DNA of 64,000 nt from Solidesulfovibrio aerotolerans (lineage in GTDB: Bacteria; Desulfobacterota; Desulfovibrionia; Desulfovibrionales; Desulfovibrionaceae): assembly GCF_009856865.1 (NCBI RefSeq), contig NZ_WVUD01000006.1, positions 62,001 to 126,000 on the forward strand, in the 5' to 3' direction. A model generated the notes under the pieces. It was not told where the DNA came from, ran no database searches, and saw only the letters and a list, made by a program, of their open reading frames with translations. Positions 7,063 through 14,902 of the stretch are shown piece after piece. Within the stretch, counting starts at the first letter, position 1, and each line of letters opens with the position of its first letter. A program made the translations under genes and the position numbers.

Positions 7063-7920
7063 CTAACGGCAGTTGCCTTCGGCCTTATAGCTTTTGAAGA
7101 AATCACATTCGCCGAGATCACAGGCTTTTTTATAGTCGGCGCAAGCCCGCTCCCGGTTACCAAGGCGCTCATGGGCCAGACCCCGGTTGGTGAAAAAAGC
7201 CGGGTCCGAGGTCTTGGCGGCAATGGCCCGGTCGTAATCGCCCAGGGCTTCTTTGGGTTTGCCAAGGTTACTTAAAATATTGCCCCGATTGTTGCGCAGA
7301 TCCGGGTCGCCGGGATCAGCGGCAATGGCTTCGTCAAGCATGGTCAGGGCCGTCTGGTTGTCGCCGGCAGCCTGGGCCTTGGCGGCCATGGCGGCCAGCG
7401 ACGTGGCGGTGTTGGGATCACGTGCGCCGGTTTTGCCAGCCCCCGGCGGCGGGGCCATGGGGGAGGCGGCGACCGGCTGGGGCGCGGTCTGCATGACGGG
7501 CTGGGGTGTCGATTGCGCTGCGGGCGACTCGGCCGGCTGGGGCTCGGGCTGTTTGGCCACCGGCGGCATGACCGGTGGCGCACTGTTTGGCGGCGTCCCG
7601 GCTGTGGCCGGGGTGCTCGCCTTGGGACCGGTGGGGGCCTTTTGGTCAAAAAGCCCGCCTTTGGGCTCGGGATGGGGCTGGCGCACGGGGGAGGGCATAA
7701 CGAGGGGCTCGTCGGCCTGTTTGGATGGCCCGGAACCCACGTTGGCGGTCGCTTCCCGTATCTGGTCCTGGCGCTGCTGGTCTTCGGTGCGCAGTTGGGA
7801 ATCGACGGAACTCATTTTTTCCAGGCGGCGCTTAAGGATTTCCTCCTGGGTGAGGGCCTGTGCCGCTGTGGCGGCCAGAACAAGAACCGCAGCTACCGTC
7901 AAAGAGACAAACAGTCTCAT
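7063..7920 (-). CDS. Exported TPR protein with Pro/Ala-rich linker
   Basis: A 285-residue protein. A signal peptide ends near AAQA (residue 22). A charged helix (residues 24-60) is followed by a low-complexity Pro/Ala/Gln linker (about 70-165). Then come about three tetratricopeptide repeats (about 175-265), with the pattern A-x-x-D-x-A-I-A-x-x-P-x-x-x-x-x-x-N-R-G, and a Cys-containing tail (CADYKKACDLGEC). It is a periplasmic scaffold or binding protein; no enzyme motif. The start lies 30 bases after the EF-hand/LysM gene, same strand, so the two probably form an operon and may work together. Confidence 0.75.
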   Translation of the reverse strand: MRLFVSLTVAAVLVLAATAAQALTQEEILKRRLEKMSSVDSQLRTEDQQRQDQIREATANVGSGPSKQADEPLVMPSPVRQPHPEPKGGLFDQKAPTGPKASTPATAGTPPNSAPPVMPPVAKQPEPQPAESPAAQSTPQPVMQTAPQPVAASPMAPPPGAGKTGARDPNTATSLAAMAAKAQAAGDNQTALTMLDEAIAADPGDPDLRNNRGNILSNLGKPKEALGDYDRAIAAKTSDPAFFTNRGLAHERLGNRERACADYKKACDLGECDFFKSYKAEGNCR

Positions 7921-7950
7921 GCCGAATCCTTCCGTGTGCCGGTTGCCACG

Positions 7951-8565
7951 CTAGGGGCGGGCCGGGATGTTGAGCACCTGGCCGTCGCGCAGGGTGTCGG
8001 GGTGCATATCGCCGTTGGCTTTGGTGATGTCTTCCACCGTAACGCCGTATTTGTGGGCGATCTTTGAGAGATTGTCGCCGCGCTGCACGGTGTGGGTGGT
8101 GCCTTCGGCTTTTTTCCCGTTCTCTGCCTTGCCCTTGGCGTCTTTTGTGTCTTTGTCCTTTTTGCCTTTTTCGGCCTTTGTCTTAACAACCGGCTCCATG
8201 GCAGGTGCCGGAATCTCAAGGACTTCCTCGCCCTTAAACGGCACAGCGATCTGCTTGCCGTCGCTTGGGCGCACAGGAGCCTGGGCCGCGTCCGGGACAG
8301 TCGGCTTGGCTGTCGCGGCAGCGGTCTTGTCCTGGCTCTGCAAAAAGGCCGCGTATTCCGTTTCGGACAGGATGCCGTCGGCATCGAGATCCAGGCGGGC
8401 GAACAGGTCTGGTGTCACCTCTGGAAAGACAAACAGCAGTTCCTCGTAGGACACGTTGCCGTTTTTGTCGTGATCGACAGTGCGGAAGGCATCCTTATCC
8501 CCACCGGAACAGGCGCTGACCAAGGCAATAAGTGTCAAGGCAAACCAGGCGATAATTGATCGCAT
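7951..8565 (-). CDS. Lipoprotein with paired EF-hands and a C-terminal LysM domain
   Basis: A 204-residue protein. A lipoprotein signal ends LVSAC, so the chain is lipidated at Cys 19. Two canonical calcium loops follow: DHDKNGNVSYEE (about 31-42) and DLDADGILSETE (about 59-70). After an Ala/Pro linker and a Lys-rich stretch (KGKKDKDTKDAKGK), residues 157-202 form a LysM motif (HTVQRGDNLSKIAHKYGV, then LNIP). LysM binds peptidoglycan. The design suggests a calcium-sensitive periplasmic protein tethered at both membrane and wall. The first gene of a two-gene unit with the TPR protein. Confidence 0.8.
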   Translation of the reverse strand: MRSIIAWFALTLIALVSACSGGDKDAFRTVDHDKNGNVSYEELLFVFPEVTPDLFARLDLDADGILSETEYAAFLQSQDKTAAATAKPTVPDAAQAPVRPSDGKQIAVPFKGEEVLEIPAPAMEPVVKTKAEKGKKDKDTKDAKGKAENGKKAEGTTHTVQRGDNLSKIAHKYGVTVEDITKANGDMHPDTLRDGQVLNIPARP

Positions 8566-8811
8566 AGGCTCCTCATTTCTGGCGTTAAAGACGGCGGCAG
8601 AAGCGCCGGCATTCGAAGCAGGCGCTTACCATGGGGGCAATCGCCAAGTCACGTGAAAAAAAAGATGGAAAAAAGGTCACGGCCAAGGCTTGCCAGGTGT
8701 GCTTTTGGGGTCGCAACTTGCCGTTGCCGTCCCTCGGGGGTAGGAGGGCCAAGGCAGGGCACTGCCTATCGTCTGCAAACCGTATCGAGCGACGTATTCC
8801 GGGAGGTTGTG

Positions 8812-9840
8812 ATGGATCTTGCGACGCTTCGTAAAATCGCCAAGGAAGAACTGAAAGGCTATTGCCGGGTGTGCCCGGTGTGCGACGGCCGGGCCTGCGC
8901 CGGCGAAGCTCCGGGCATGGGCGGCATGGGCACCGGCTCGGCTTTTGGGGTCAATCTGGCGGCGCTTGGGGCGTATCACCTCAACATGCGCACCCTGCAC
9001 GACGTAAAAAGTGCTGACACCAGCCTGACGCTTTTCGGGCGTCCCTTGACCATGCCCATCTTGGCCGCGCCCATGACCGGCGTTGCCTACAACATGGGCG
9101 GCCGACTGACGGAAAGGGACTTTATCGGCCGCATCATCGACGGCGCGACCGCGGCCGGGACGCTGGGATGCTGTGGCGACGGGGCCGATCCGGCCATGTT
9201 CGACAGCGGTCTGGCCGCCATTGCCGCCCAAAACGGACATGGTATCCCTTTTATAAAGCCCCGTGGCCAGGAAGCCGTGCTGGCGCTGCTCAAACGGGCC
9301 GAAACCAGCGGGGCCGCCGCCGTTGGCATGGACGTGGACGGAGCCGGTCTGGCCGTTATGGCGCTCAAAGGCCAGCCGGTGTCGCCCAAAACGCCCGCCG
9401 AACTGGCCGCCTGCGTCCAGGCCACGACCCTGCCCTTTATCGTCAAAGGCATCATGACCCCGGACGAGGCGGTTATCGCCTTTGACGCCGGTGCCGCCGC
9501 CATTGTGGTCTCCAACCACGGCGGCCGGGTGCTGGATCATACCCCGGGCGCGGCTGCGGTGCTGCCGGCCATTGCCAGGGCGGTTGCGGGCAAGGGCGTG
9601 ATCCTGGTCGATGGCGGCGTGCGGTCCGGGGCGGATGTGCTCAAATATCTGGCGCTTGGGGCCGACGCCGTACTGGTCGGCCGGCCGCTGGTGGTGGGCG
9701 CTTTTGGCGGCGGGGCCGAAGGCGTGGCCTTTTTGCTGCAACAGTTGCAGGCCCAATTGGCCGCGGCCATGGTGCTCACCGGCACGGCGTCGGTGCGCGA
9801 CGTCTCGCCCGCTATCCTGTCGCCGCGTCCCGGGCTGTAG
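8812..9840 (+). CDS. FMN-dependent alpha-hydroxy-acid oxidizing protein
   Basis: A 342-residue protein. The ATG at 8812 follows GGGAGG (8801-8806); upstream in-frame codons give an implausible Arg/Cys-rich extension. It is an FMN TIM barrel of the lactate/glycolate oxidase family: ILAAPMTG near residue 83, VSNHGGRVLDH with the catalytic His (about 233-243), and VDGGVRSGADV plus GADAVLVGRP for FMN phosphate. The N-terminus carries CRVCPVCDGRAC, a four-Cys cluster seen in clostridial and deltaproteobacterial members. The reaction would be oxidation of a 2-hydroxyacid, perhaps lactate, a major substrate of sulfate reducers; specificity is not readable. Confidence 0.85.
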   Translation: MDLATLRKIAKEELKGYCRVCPVCDGRACAGEAPGMGGMGTGSAFGVNLAALGAYHLNMRTLHDVKSADTSLTLFGRPLTMPILAAPMTGVAYNMGGRLTERDFIGRIIDGATAAGTLGCCGDGADPAMFDSGLAAIAAQNGHGIPFIKPRGQEAVLALLKRAETSGAAAVGMDVDGAGLAVMALKGQPVSPKTPAELAACVQATTLPFIVKGIMTPDEAVIAFDAGAAAIVVSNHGGRVLDHTPGAAAVLPAIARAVAGKGVILVDGGVRSGADVLKYLALGADAVLVGRPLVVGAFGGGAEGVAFLLQQLQAQLAAAMVLTGTASVRDVSPAILSPRPGL

Positions 9841-10052
9841 GCACACGTTCCGGGGCCTCATCTTCGCCCTGTCCGCCAGCCGTAAAGGTCAAGGTGGGCA
9901 GGGCGTTTGTTTGGCATTTGTTTGGATTGCTGTACCGTCATTTTCCATGCTAGGCTGCTTTGTCAGGAATTGCTCAAACCGGCAACGTAGCGTGCGGAAT
10001 TGTTTTCCGTTTGGCCAAGCAACGTTGTCGGTTTGGTTGTCATGGAGTCGGC

Positions 10053-12317
10053 ATGGGTTTGCGCTATTTCACCTTTCGTCTCATGAGTGTAACCATTGCG
10101 GCTACGCTGGTTGGTCTTTATCTTGTCTCCAGGTTCTTTACTCTTTCCAATTTTGTTGAAATGGAACGCAAGCTGGTCGCCGATGACGTCAAACGCGCCC
10201 ACAATGCCTTGGACACCAGCAGCAACCGCATCGGACTACTGGCCACGGACTGGGCCACCTGGGACGAGGCTTACAAATTTATGGCCGAAGGCGGCCAGGA
10301 GTTTCTCGATTCCAACCTGAACAAGGAAACCTTTGCCAAGCAACACATGGCGGTCATCGGCCTGTTTGATTTGTCCGGCCGGCTGGTCGCCGGCCGGTAT
10401 TACGATGCTGCAACCCAGGATTTTGCCGCTGTCCCGCCGGAAGTCCTGACCCTTGTAGCGCCGCACGCCGGTTTGTTGGCCGGGGCGGCCACGTCGGAAG
10501 GGCGCAGCGGTGTGGCCCTGGTTGGGGGGCGGCCCATGCTCGTGGCCGCCTATCCCGTCCTGACCAGCGAGCATACGGGGCCGGCGCGGGGAACCTTGCT
10601 CATGGGAAGCTGGCTGGACCCCAAAACTGTCGGGGATCTGGCAGCTGCCACGGTGCTCGATATGCGCCTGCTTCCCCTGGATGCCCCTGGTCTGCCCGAT
10701 CCGGCCACGGCACCAGACGTGGTGGTCCTGCCTGCTGCCGAGGACGCCCAGACCCGCACCGGACTGGGGCTGGTGCGCGACGTTTTTGCCCAGCCCGCCT
10801 TCTGGCTGGCCGTGGCCACCGACCGGTATTTTTTTCACCAGGGCCTGGGGCTGATCCATTCCAGTCTGGGACTGTTTGCCCTGGCCGGCGTCATTTTATT
10901 CCTGGTGTTGCAGGCCTTTTTAGAGCGCCGTATCCTGCACCGCCTGCACAGCATAAGCGTCTTGTCGGGCCGTGTTGCCAAGGGCGAGGCGACGCTGCGG
11001 CTCCATCTGCCCGGTGCTGACGAGTTGTCCAGCCTGGCCCTGGATCTCAACGCAATGCTTGACCGGCTGGAAGCGGCCAAGCGCTTGCTGGCCGCCTCGG
11101 AAAATCGCTATCGCTCGCTGTTTCTGGGCATCGGCTCGGCCATCGTCCTGGTCGATCCGGACGGCATGATCCAGCTCGCCAATCCGGCCTATGCCCGGTT
11201 GGTCGGCCTGCCCCGGGAGGAACTGGAGGGGCTTCGCCGCTGGACGGCGTTTTGTCCGGAAATGGCCGCGCTTTTTCCCGGCGGCCTGCCGCCAGGAGGC
11301 CAGGGCGATTCCACGGTCGTTGCGACATTGCTTGTGCGCGGCGACGGCGCAACCCGCTCTGTCCTTTTGACGGTTGCCGGTCTTGAGAGCAGCGCGGCTG
11401 CGGTCGTGTCGCTGGTGGACAACACGGCTGCCAAGCAGGCCGAGCAGGAACTGGCCACGCTTTCGCAGAACCTGGAAGGACTCGTGACCGCCCGCACCGA
11501 GGAAGCCAAGGCCAAGACCCTGGAACTCGAAACCGCCAACGCGCGTCTGCGGGAACTCGATCAGATCAAATCCGCCATCCTGTCCTCGGTGTCCCACGAA
11601 CTGCGCACGCCGCTCACCTCCATTCGGGGCTTTACCACTTTAATCGAGCGCGATCTGGACCGGCTGGTTCAAACCTCCAGCCTCTCTGGCCTGGGCACCA
11701 ACCCCCGGATACGGCGCATCCGCAATAATCTGCACATCATTAACGAAGAAAATCTGCGACTGACCGAGTTGATTAACGATTTCCTGGATTTATCCAAAAT
11801 TGAATCCGGCAAGATGGAATGGCGCGACAGCGCCATAGACGCCCGGGAATTGGCCGCGCGGGCTAAACGCGCCACGGCGACCCTTTTTGCCGACGCCACA
11901 GTGCCGCTCAGCATCACGGTCAATCCCCAAACGCCCAAACTTTTTGCCGATGGCGACCGGATGCTGCAGGTGTGTATCAATTTGTTGGCCAATGCCCGTA
12001 AATTCACCGAGCACGGGCAGGTCCGATTGTCCATTGGACCCGATGCCGCAGGCGATTGGAGCATGCAGGTTGCGGATACGGGGCGCGGCATCGCTGCCGG
12101 GGATCTGGAGAGGATATTTGACAATTTCACCCAGGTTGTGGCCGGAGGCGGGGAAATCAGCTCCGGCGGCACCGGCCTGGGACTGAGCATCTGCCGCACC
12201 ATCATCGAGCATTACGGCGGCCGGATCTGGGCAGAATCGACCCTTGGCCAGGGCAGTCGTTTCACCGTCACGCTTCCCCGCAAGCGGCTTTTTGTTGATC
12301 ACCCGGCTGTGGCGTAA
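10053..12317 (+). CDS. Hybrid-less sensor histidine kinase (CHASE4-HAMP-PAS-HisKA-HATPase)
   Basis: A 754-residue protein; ATG at 10053 with a GGAG site. A membrane helix (about 10-30) is followed by an extracytoplasmic CHASE4 domain with LATDWATWDEAYKFM. A second helix (about 265-290) leads to HAMP (about 295-345), a PAS domain (about 355-470) and a coiled coil (about 470-515). HisKA has SVSHELRTPLTSIRGF (phospho-His). HATPase_c has NLLANARKF (N box), DTGRGI (G1), FDNF (F) and GGTGLGLSI (G2). There is no receiver domain and no regulator gene beside it, so it is an orphan kinase. The ligand is unknown. Confidence 0.9.
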   Translation: MGLRYFTFRLMSVTIAATLVGLYLVSRFFTLSNFVEMERKLVADDVKRAHNALDTSSNRIGLLATDWATWDEAYKFMAEGGQEFLDSNLNKETFAKQHMAVIGLFDLSGRLVAGRYYDAATQDFAAVPPEVLTLVAPHAGLLAGAATSEGRSGVALVGGRPMLVAAYPVLTSEHTGPARGTLLMGSWLDPKTVGDLAAATVLDMRLLPLDAPGLPDPATAPDVVVLPAAEDAQTRTGLGLVRDVFAQPAFWLAVATDRYFFHQGLGLIHSSLGLFALAGVILFLVLQAFLERRILHRLHSISVLSGRVAKGEATLRLHLPGADELSSLALDLNAMLDRLEAAKRLLAASENRYRSLFLGIGSAIVLVDPDGMIQLANPAYARLVGLPREELEGLRRWTAFCPEMAALFPGGLPPGGQGDSTVVATLLVRGDGATRSVLLTVAGLESSAAAVVSLVDNTAAKQAEQELATLSQNLEGLVTARTEEAKAKTLELETANARLRELDQIKSAILSSVSHELRTPLTSIRGFTTLIERDLDRLVQTSSLSGLGTNPRIRRIRNNLHIINEENLRLTELINDFLDLSKIESGKMEWRDSAIDARELAARAKRATATLFADATVPLSITVNPQTPKLFADGDRMLQVCINLLANARKFTEHGQVRLSIGPDAAGDWSMQVADTGRGIAAGDLERIFDNFTQVVAGGGEISSGGTGLGLSICRTIIEHYGGRIWAESTLGQGSRFTVTLPRKRLFVDHPAVA

Positions 12318-12367
12318 CGATTGCAGGCTACCTGTTGGTGCAGGCCCCCAACGTCGCAGGCAGCCAA

Positions 12368-12406
12368 GCAAAAGGCGCGCGGCCGCTTTGCAGTGGTCCG
12401 CGCGCC
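12368..12406 (-). terminator. Terminator of the amphi-Trp gene
   Basis: Stem arms GGCGCGCGG (12374-12382) and CCGCGCGCC (12398-12406). Read on the minus strand it is followed by TTTTGCTT. It sits between convergent genes. Confidence 0.65.
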
Positions 12407-12438
12407 AAAAGCGTGGTGCCGGTGAGTCCTGGAACAGG

Positions 12439-12702
12439 TCAGCTGTCCAGGCTTACGGCGTCTTCTTCTTTCCAGGCAATTTCGATGGAGAGTTTTTTCT
12501 TGCTTTTGCCGGACTTGGCTTTTTCCTTGAAGCTGATTTCCAGCTTGGCCACCAGCGGGAGTTCGACACAAATCGGGCCGTCTTCGCCTGTGCCGGAGAG
12601 TTTGCGCTGCTTAAGGCCGTCCACGATTTTTTCCAACACCACCGCGGCGTCGTAGGTCATCAACTTTTCATCGCAATGAAACAGGTCGGATTTTTCGCCC
12701 AT
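12439..12702 (-). CDS. Amphi-Trp domain protein
   Basis: An 87-residue protein. The ATG at 12702 has AAAGGAG upstream; the longer frame lacks a site. It starts with a LFHCDEKL strand, then a helix (AAVVLEKIVDGLK), a GEDGPICVELP turn, and two basic strands ending in LSIEIAWKEED. This is the amphi-Trp pattern: short proteins whose last strand carries an amphipathic Trp motif. The molecular function of the family is unknown. Single-gene unit with its own terminator, convergent with the kinase gene. Confidence 0.75.
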   Translation of the reverse strand: MGEKSDLFHCDEKLMTYDAAVVLEKIVDGLKQRKLSGTGEDGPICVELPLVAKLEISFKEKAKSGKSKKKLSIEIAWKEEDAVSLDS

Positions 12703-12954
12703 GGCTTGCTCCTTTGGTGCATGTGATCCAAACGGGATCGGGCGAAACCATAACGCGTTCACAAGACGTTGTCATGACGTCCGGGCGAAAAAACGACCGC
12801 AGTCCCAAGACGGACAGGCTGTGTCGCCGGATTGTGGCGGGCGGGCGCATGGAAGCAAGACGCCTGGCCCATGGCTGCTCCCGGGGGCACCTCTAGTTAA
12901 TGGTGGGCTTTTATAGAGCGTTATATGCTGCGCCAGAACCCTGGGCACAACGCG

Positions 12955-13491
12955 TCACATCTGGTTGGTGATGAGTTTTTTCCAGAGCGAATAGGCGTTT
13001 TTGGTCAGGTGGAGGCCGTCTTCGGTGAAATTGGGGCCAAGCTTGCCGTCGTCAGCCAGGAAGGCGTCGTAGAGGTCGAGGTAGCGCACAAAAGCGTTTT
13101 TGCGGTCGCACAGCGTCCTCAGCCGGCGGTTGATGGCAACGATGGCGGCATTGTCGATGGACTGGCTGCGGGTGGGCAGGATGCTTTGCACGTAAATGTG
13201 CGTGTAGGGCGAGATGTTTTGAATCTTGGTGATGATCTTTTCGTAATTGTCCAGGATGCGGTCCGGGGCGGTTATCTCGTTGATGCCGATCATTAAAAAG
13301 AGCTTGTTGGGTTTATTCTGGGCGATAGGCTCGATGCGCTTGAGCAGATCGGCGCTGGTGGAGGACTCCACGCCGCTGATAAACACCTTTTGCGGCTGTT
13401 CAAAAAGATTGTACGTTTCCCATCCCTTGGTAATGCTGTCGCCGCAAAAGACAATTTGCATGGCGAGAAGGACGGGAAGGGCGGCGTTCAC
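12955..13491 (-). CDS. SGNH/GDSL-family hydrolase
   Basis: About 178 residues from a GTG at 13491 (GGAGG 10 nt upstream); an ATG at 13461 starting directly at MQIVFCGDS is an alternative. Block I is FCGDSITKGW (catalytic Ser), block III is GINE in place of GxND, and block V is DGLHLT (catalytic Asp-x-x-His). The family hydrolyses esters of lipids or acetylated sugars. The fold begins almost at the N-terminus; the short hydrophobic stretch before it might allow export. Its codon choice is less GC-rich than its neighbours, a mild sign of recent arrival. Confidence 0.8.
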   Translation of the reverse strand: MNAALPVLLAMQIVFCGDSITKGWETYNLFEQPQKVFISGVESSTSADLLKRIEPIAQNKPNKLFLMIGINEITAPDRILDNYEKIITKIQNISPYTHIYVQSILPTRSQSIDNAAIVAINRRLRTLCDRKNAFVRYLDLYDAFLADDGKLGPNFTEDGLHLTKNAYSLWKKLITNQM

Positions 13492-13599
13492 GCTGACTGG
13501 ACCTCCGCAGGGCTTTTGGTGCGCCTGCCGCATACGCAAAACAGACCGATAGTATCGCCAAGCGAAAGGGCAGCGCCGTGTTGGTTTTGCAGACCGTGC

Positions 13600-13634
13600 T
13601 TGCGGCGACCAGGCGCTTTGCCTGGTCGCCGCAA
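13600..13634. repeat. 15-bp perfect hairpin after lysA
   Basis: Arms TTGCGGCGACCAGGC (13600-13614) and GCCTGGTCGCCGCAA (13620-13634) with a 5-nt loop. It lies 16 nt past the lysA stop on the minus strand. There is no T run, so it may be an RNA-stabilising or pause hairpin rather than an intrinsic terminator. Confidence 0.6.
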
Positions 13635-13650
13635 CGGCGCAATCGGGGGG

Positions 13651-14889
13651 TCAGCGTTCCAGGGCGATGAGGTCGTCGTAGGTTTCGCGGCGACGGGCCA
13701 CGGTCACCGTTTCGCCGTCCACTAAAATCTCGGCCGCCCGGGGCCGGGAGTTGTAGTTCGACGCCATGGTGAAGCCGTAGGCTCCGGCCGAAAAAACGGC
13801 CAGCAGTTCGCCCGGGGCCACGGCCGGGAGGTCGCGATCGCGGGCCAGAAAGTCGCCGGATTCGCAGATGGGGCCGACCACGTCCACGTTGATTGCGGGC
13901 CGCCCGGCCGGGCGCACTTCGCGGATGGCGTGGTAGGAATCATAGAGCGAGGGCCGGATCAGGTCGTTCATGCCCGCGTCCACGATGATGAAATCCTTGC
14001 TCGGGGTCTTTTTGGTGTAGATCGCCTCGGTGACCAGGATGCCGGCGTTGCCAACGATAACCCGGCCGGGTTCGAGAATAAGCGTGAGCGGCAGAGTGCC
14101 CAGGGCCTTGGTCAGGGCCTGGCCGAACTCGCGGGGATGGGGCGGCTCTTCCTCGTTGTACTGGATGCCGAGACCGCCGCCCAGATCGAGATAGGTGGTC
14201 TCGATACCCATGGCCGTCAGCTTTTCCCGGAAGGTCAGGATCTTGTCCAGGGCTTCGAGGAAGGGGGCAATGGAGGTGAGCTGGGAGCCGATGTGGCAGT
14301 CGATGCCGACCGGGGTCACGCCCGGCAGTTCCTGGGCCTTGGCATAGGCGGCCAGGGAGTGCTCGATATCCAGGCCGAACTTGTTCTTTTTAAGCCCCGT
14401 GGAAATATACGGATGGGTCTTGGGGTCAACGTCAGGATTTATGCGAATGCTCACCTTGGCCGTCTTGCCCAGCCGCGTGGCAATGGCGCTTAAGCGGTCG
14501 AGCTCGCCGGTGGATTCGACGTTAAACATGAGGATGCCGGCGGTCAGGGCCGCTTCGATCTCAACGGCGCGCTTGCCCACGCCCGAATAGACGATCTTGG
14601 CCGGATCAACGCCGGCGGCCAAGGCCCGGTAGAGTTCGCCGCCGGAGACAATATCCATGCCTGCGCCCTGGGCAGCCAGGGTTTTAAGCACCGACAGGTT
14701 GGAATTGGCCTTGACGGAATAGCAGGTAAGATGGGGCAGACCGTTAAAGGCCGAATCAAAGGCGGTGAAATGGCGGCGCAGGGTGGCGGCGCTGTAGACG
14801 TAGAGCGGGGTGCCGTAGGCCGCGACCAGCGTCGAAACAGGCACGTCCTCGGCGTAAAGCTCGCCGCCCCGGTACTCGAAATGATGCAT
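13651..14889 (-). CDS. lysA: Diaminopimelate decarboxylase
   Basis: A 412-residue protein, the usual LysA length. It makes L-lysine from meso-diaminopimelate with PLP. Visible are CYSVKANSNL (PLP lysine near residue 54), HIGSQLT, DLGGGLGIQY, ILEPGRVIVGNAG, GPICESGDFLA (active-site Cys) and GAYGFTMASNYN. The ATG at 14889 follows AAGGAG, and that ribosome site overlaps the mutS stop codon. It is the last gene of the LOG-HIT-LapA-mutS-lysA run and is followed by a strong hairpin. Confidence 0.95.
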   Translation of the reverse strand: MHHFEYRGGELYAEDVPVSTLVAAYGTPLYVYSAATLRRHFTAFDSAFNGLPHLTCYSVKANSNLSVLKTLAAQGAGMDIVSGGELYRALAAGVDPAKIVYSGVGKRAVEIEAALTAGILMFNVESTGELDRLSAIATRLGKTAKVSIRINPDVDPKTHPYISTGLKKNKFGLDIEHSLAAYAKAQELPGVTPVGIDCHIGSQLTSIAPFLEALDKILTFREKLTAMGIETTYLDLGGGLGIQYNEEEPPHPREFGQALTKALGTLPLTLILEPGRVIVGNAGILVTEAIYTKKTPSKDFIIVDAGMNDLIRPSLYDSYHAIREVRPAGRPAINVDVVGPICESGDFLARDRDLPAVAPGELLAVFSAGAYGFTMASNYNSRPRAAEILVDGETVTVARRRETYDDLIALER

Positions 14890-14902
14890 AATGAAAATCT
14901 CC

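Noticed and set aside
8653-8811. Upstream extension of the hydroxyacid oxidase
   Set aside because: Arg/Cys-rich and not family-like; GGGAGG precedes the ATG at 8812.
9905-9940. Sigma-54 match before the histidine kinase gene
   Set aside because: TTGGCAT and TTGC occur but the spacing between them is wrong by several bases.
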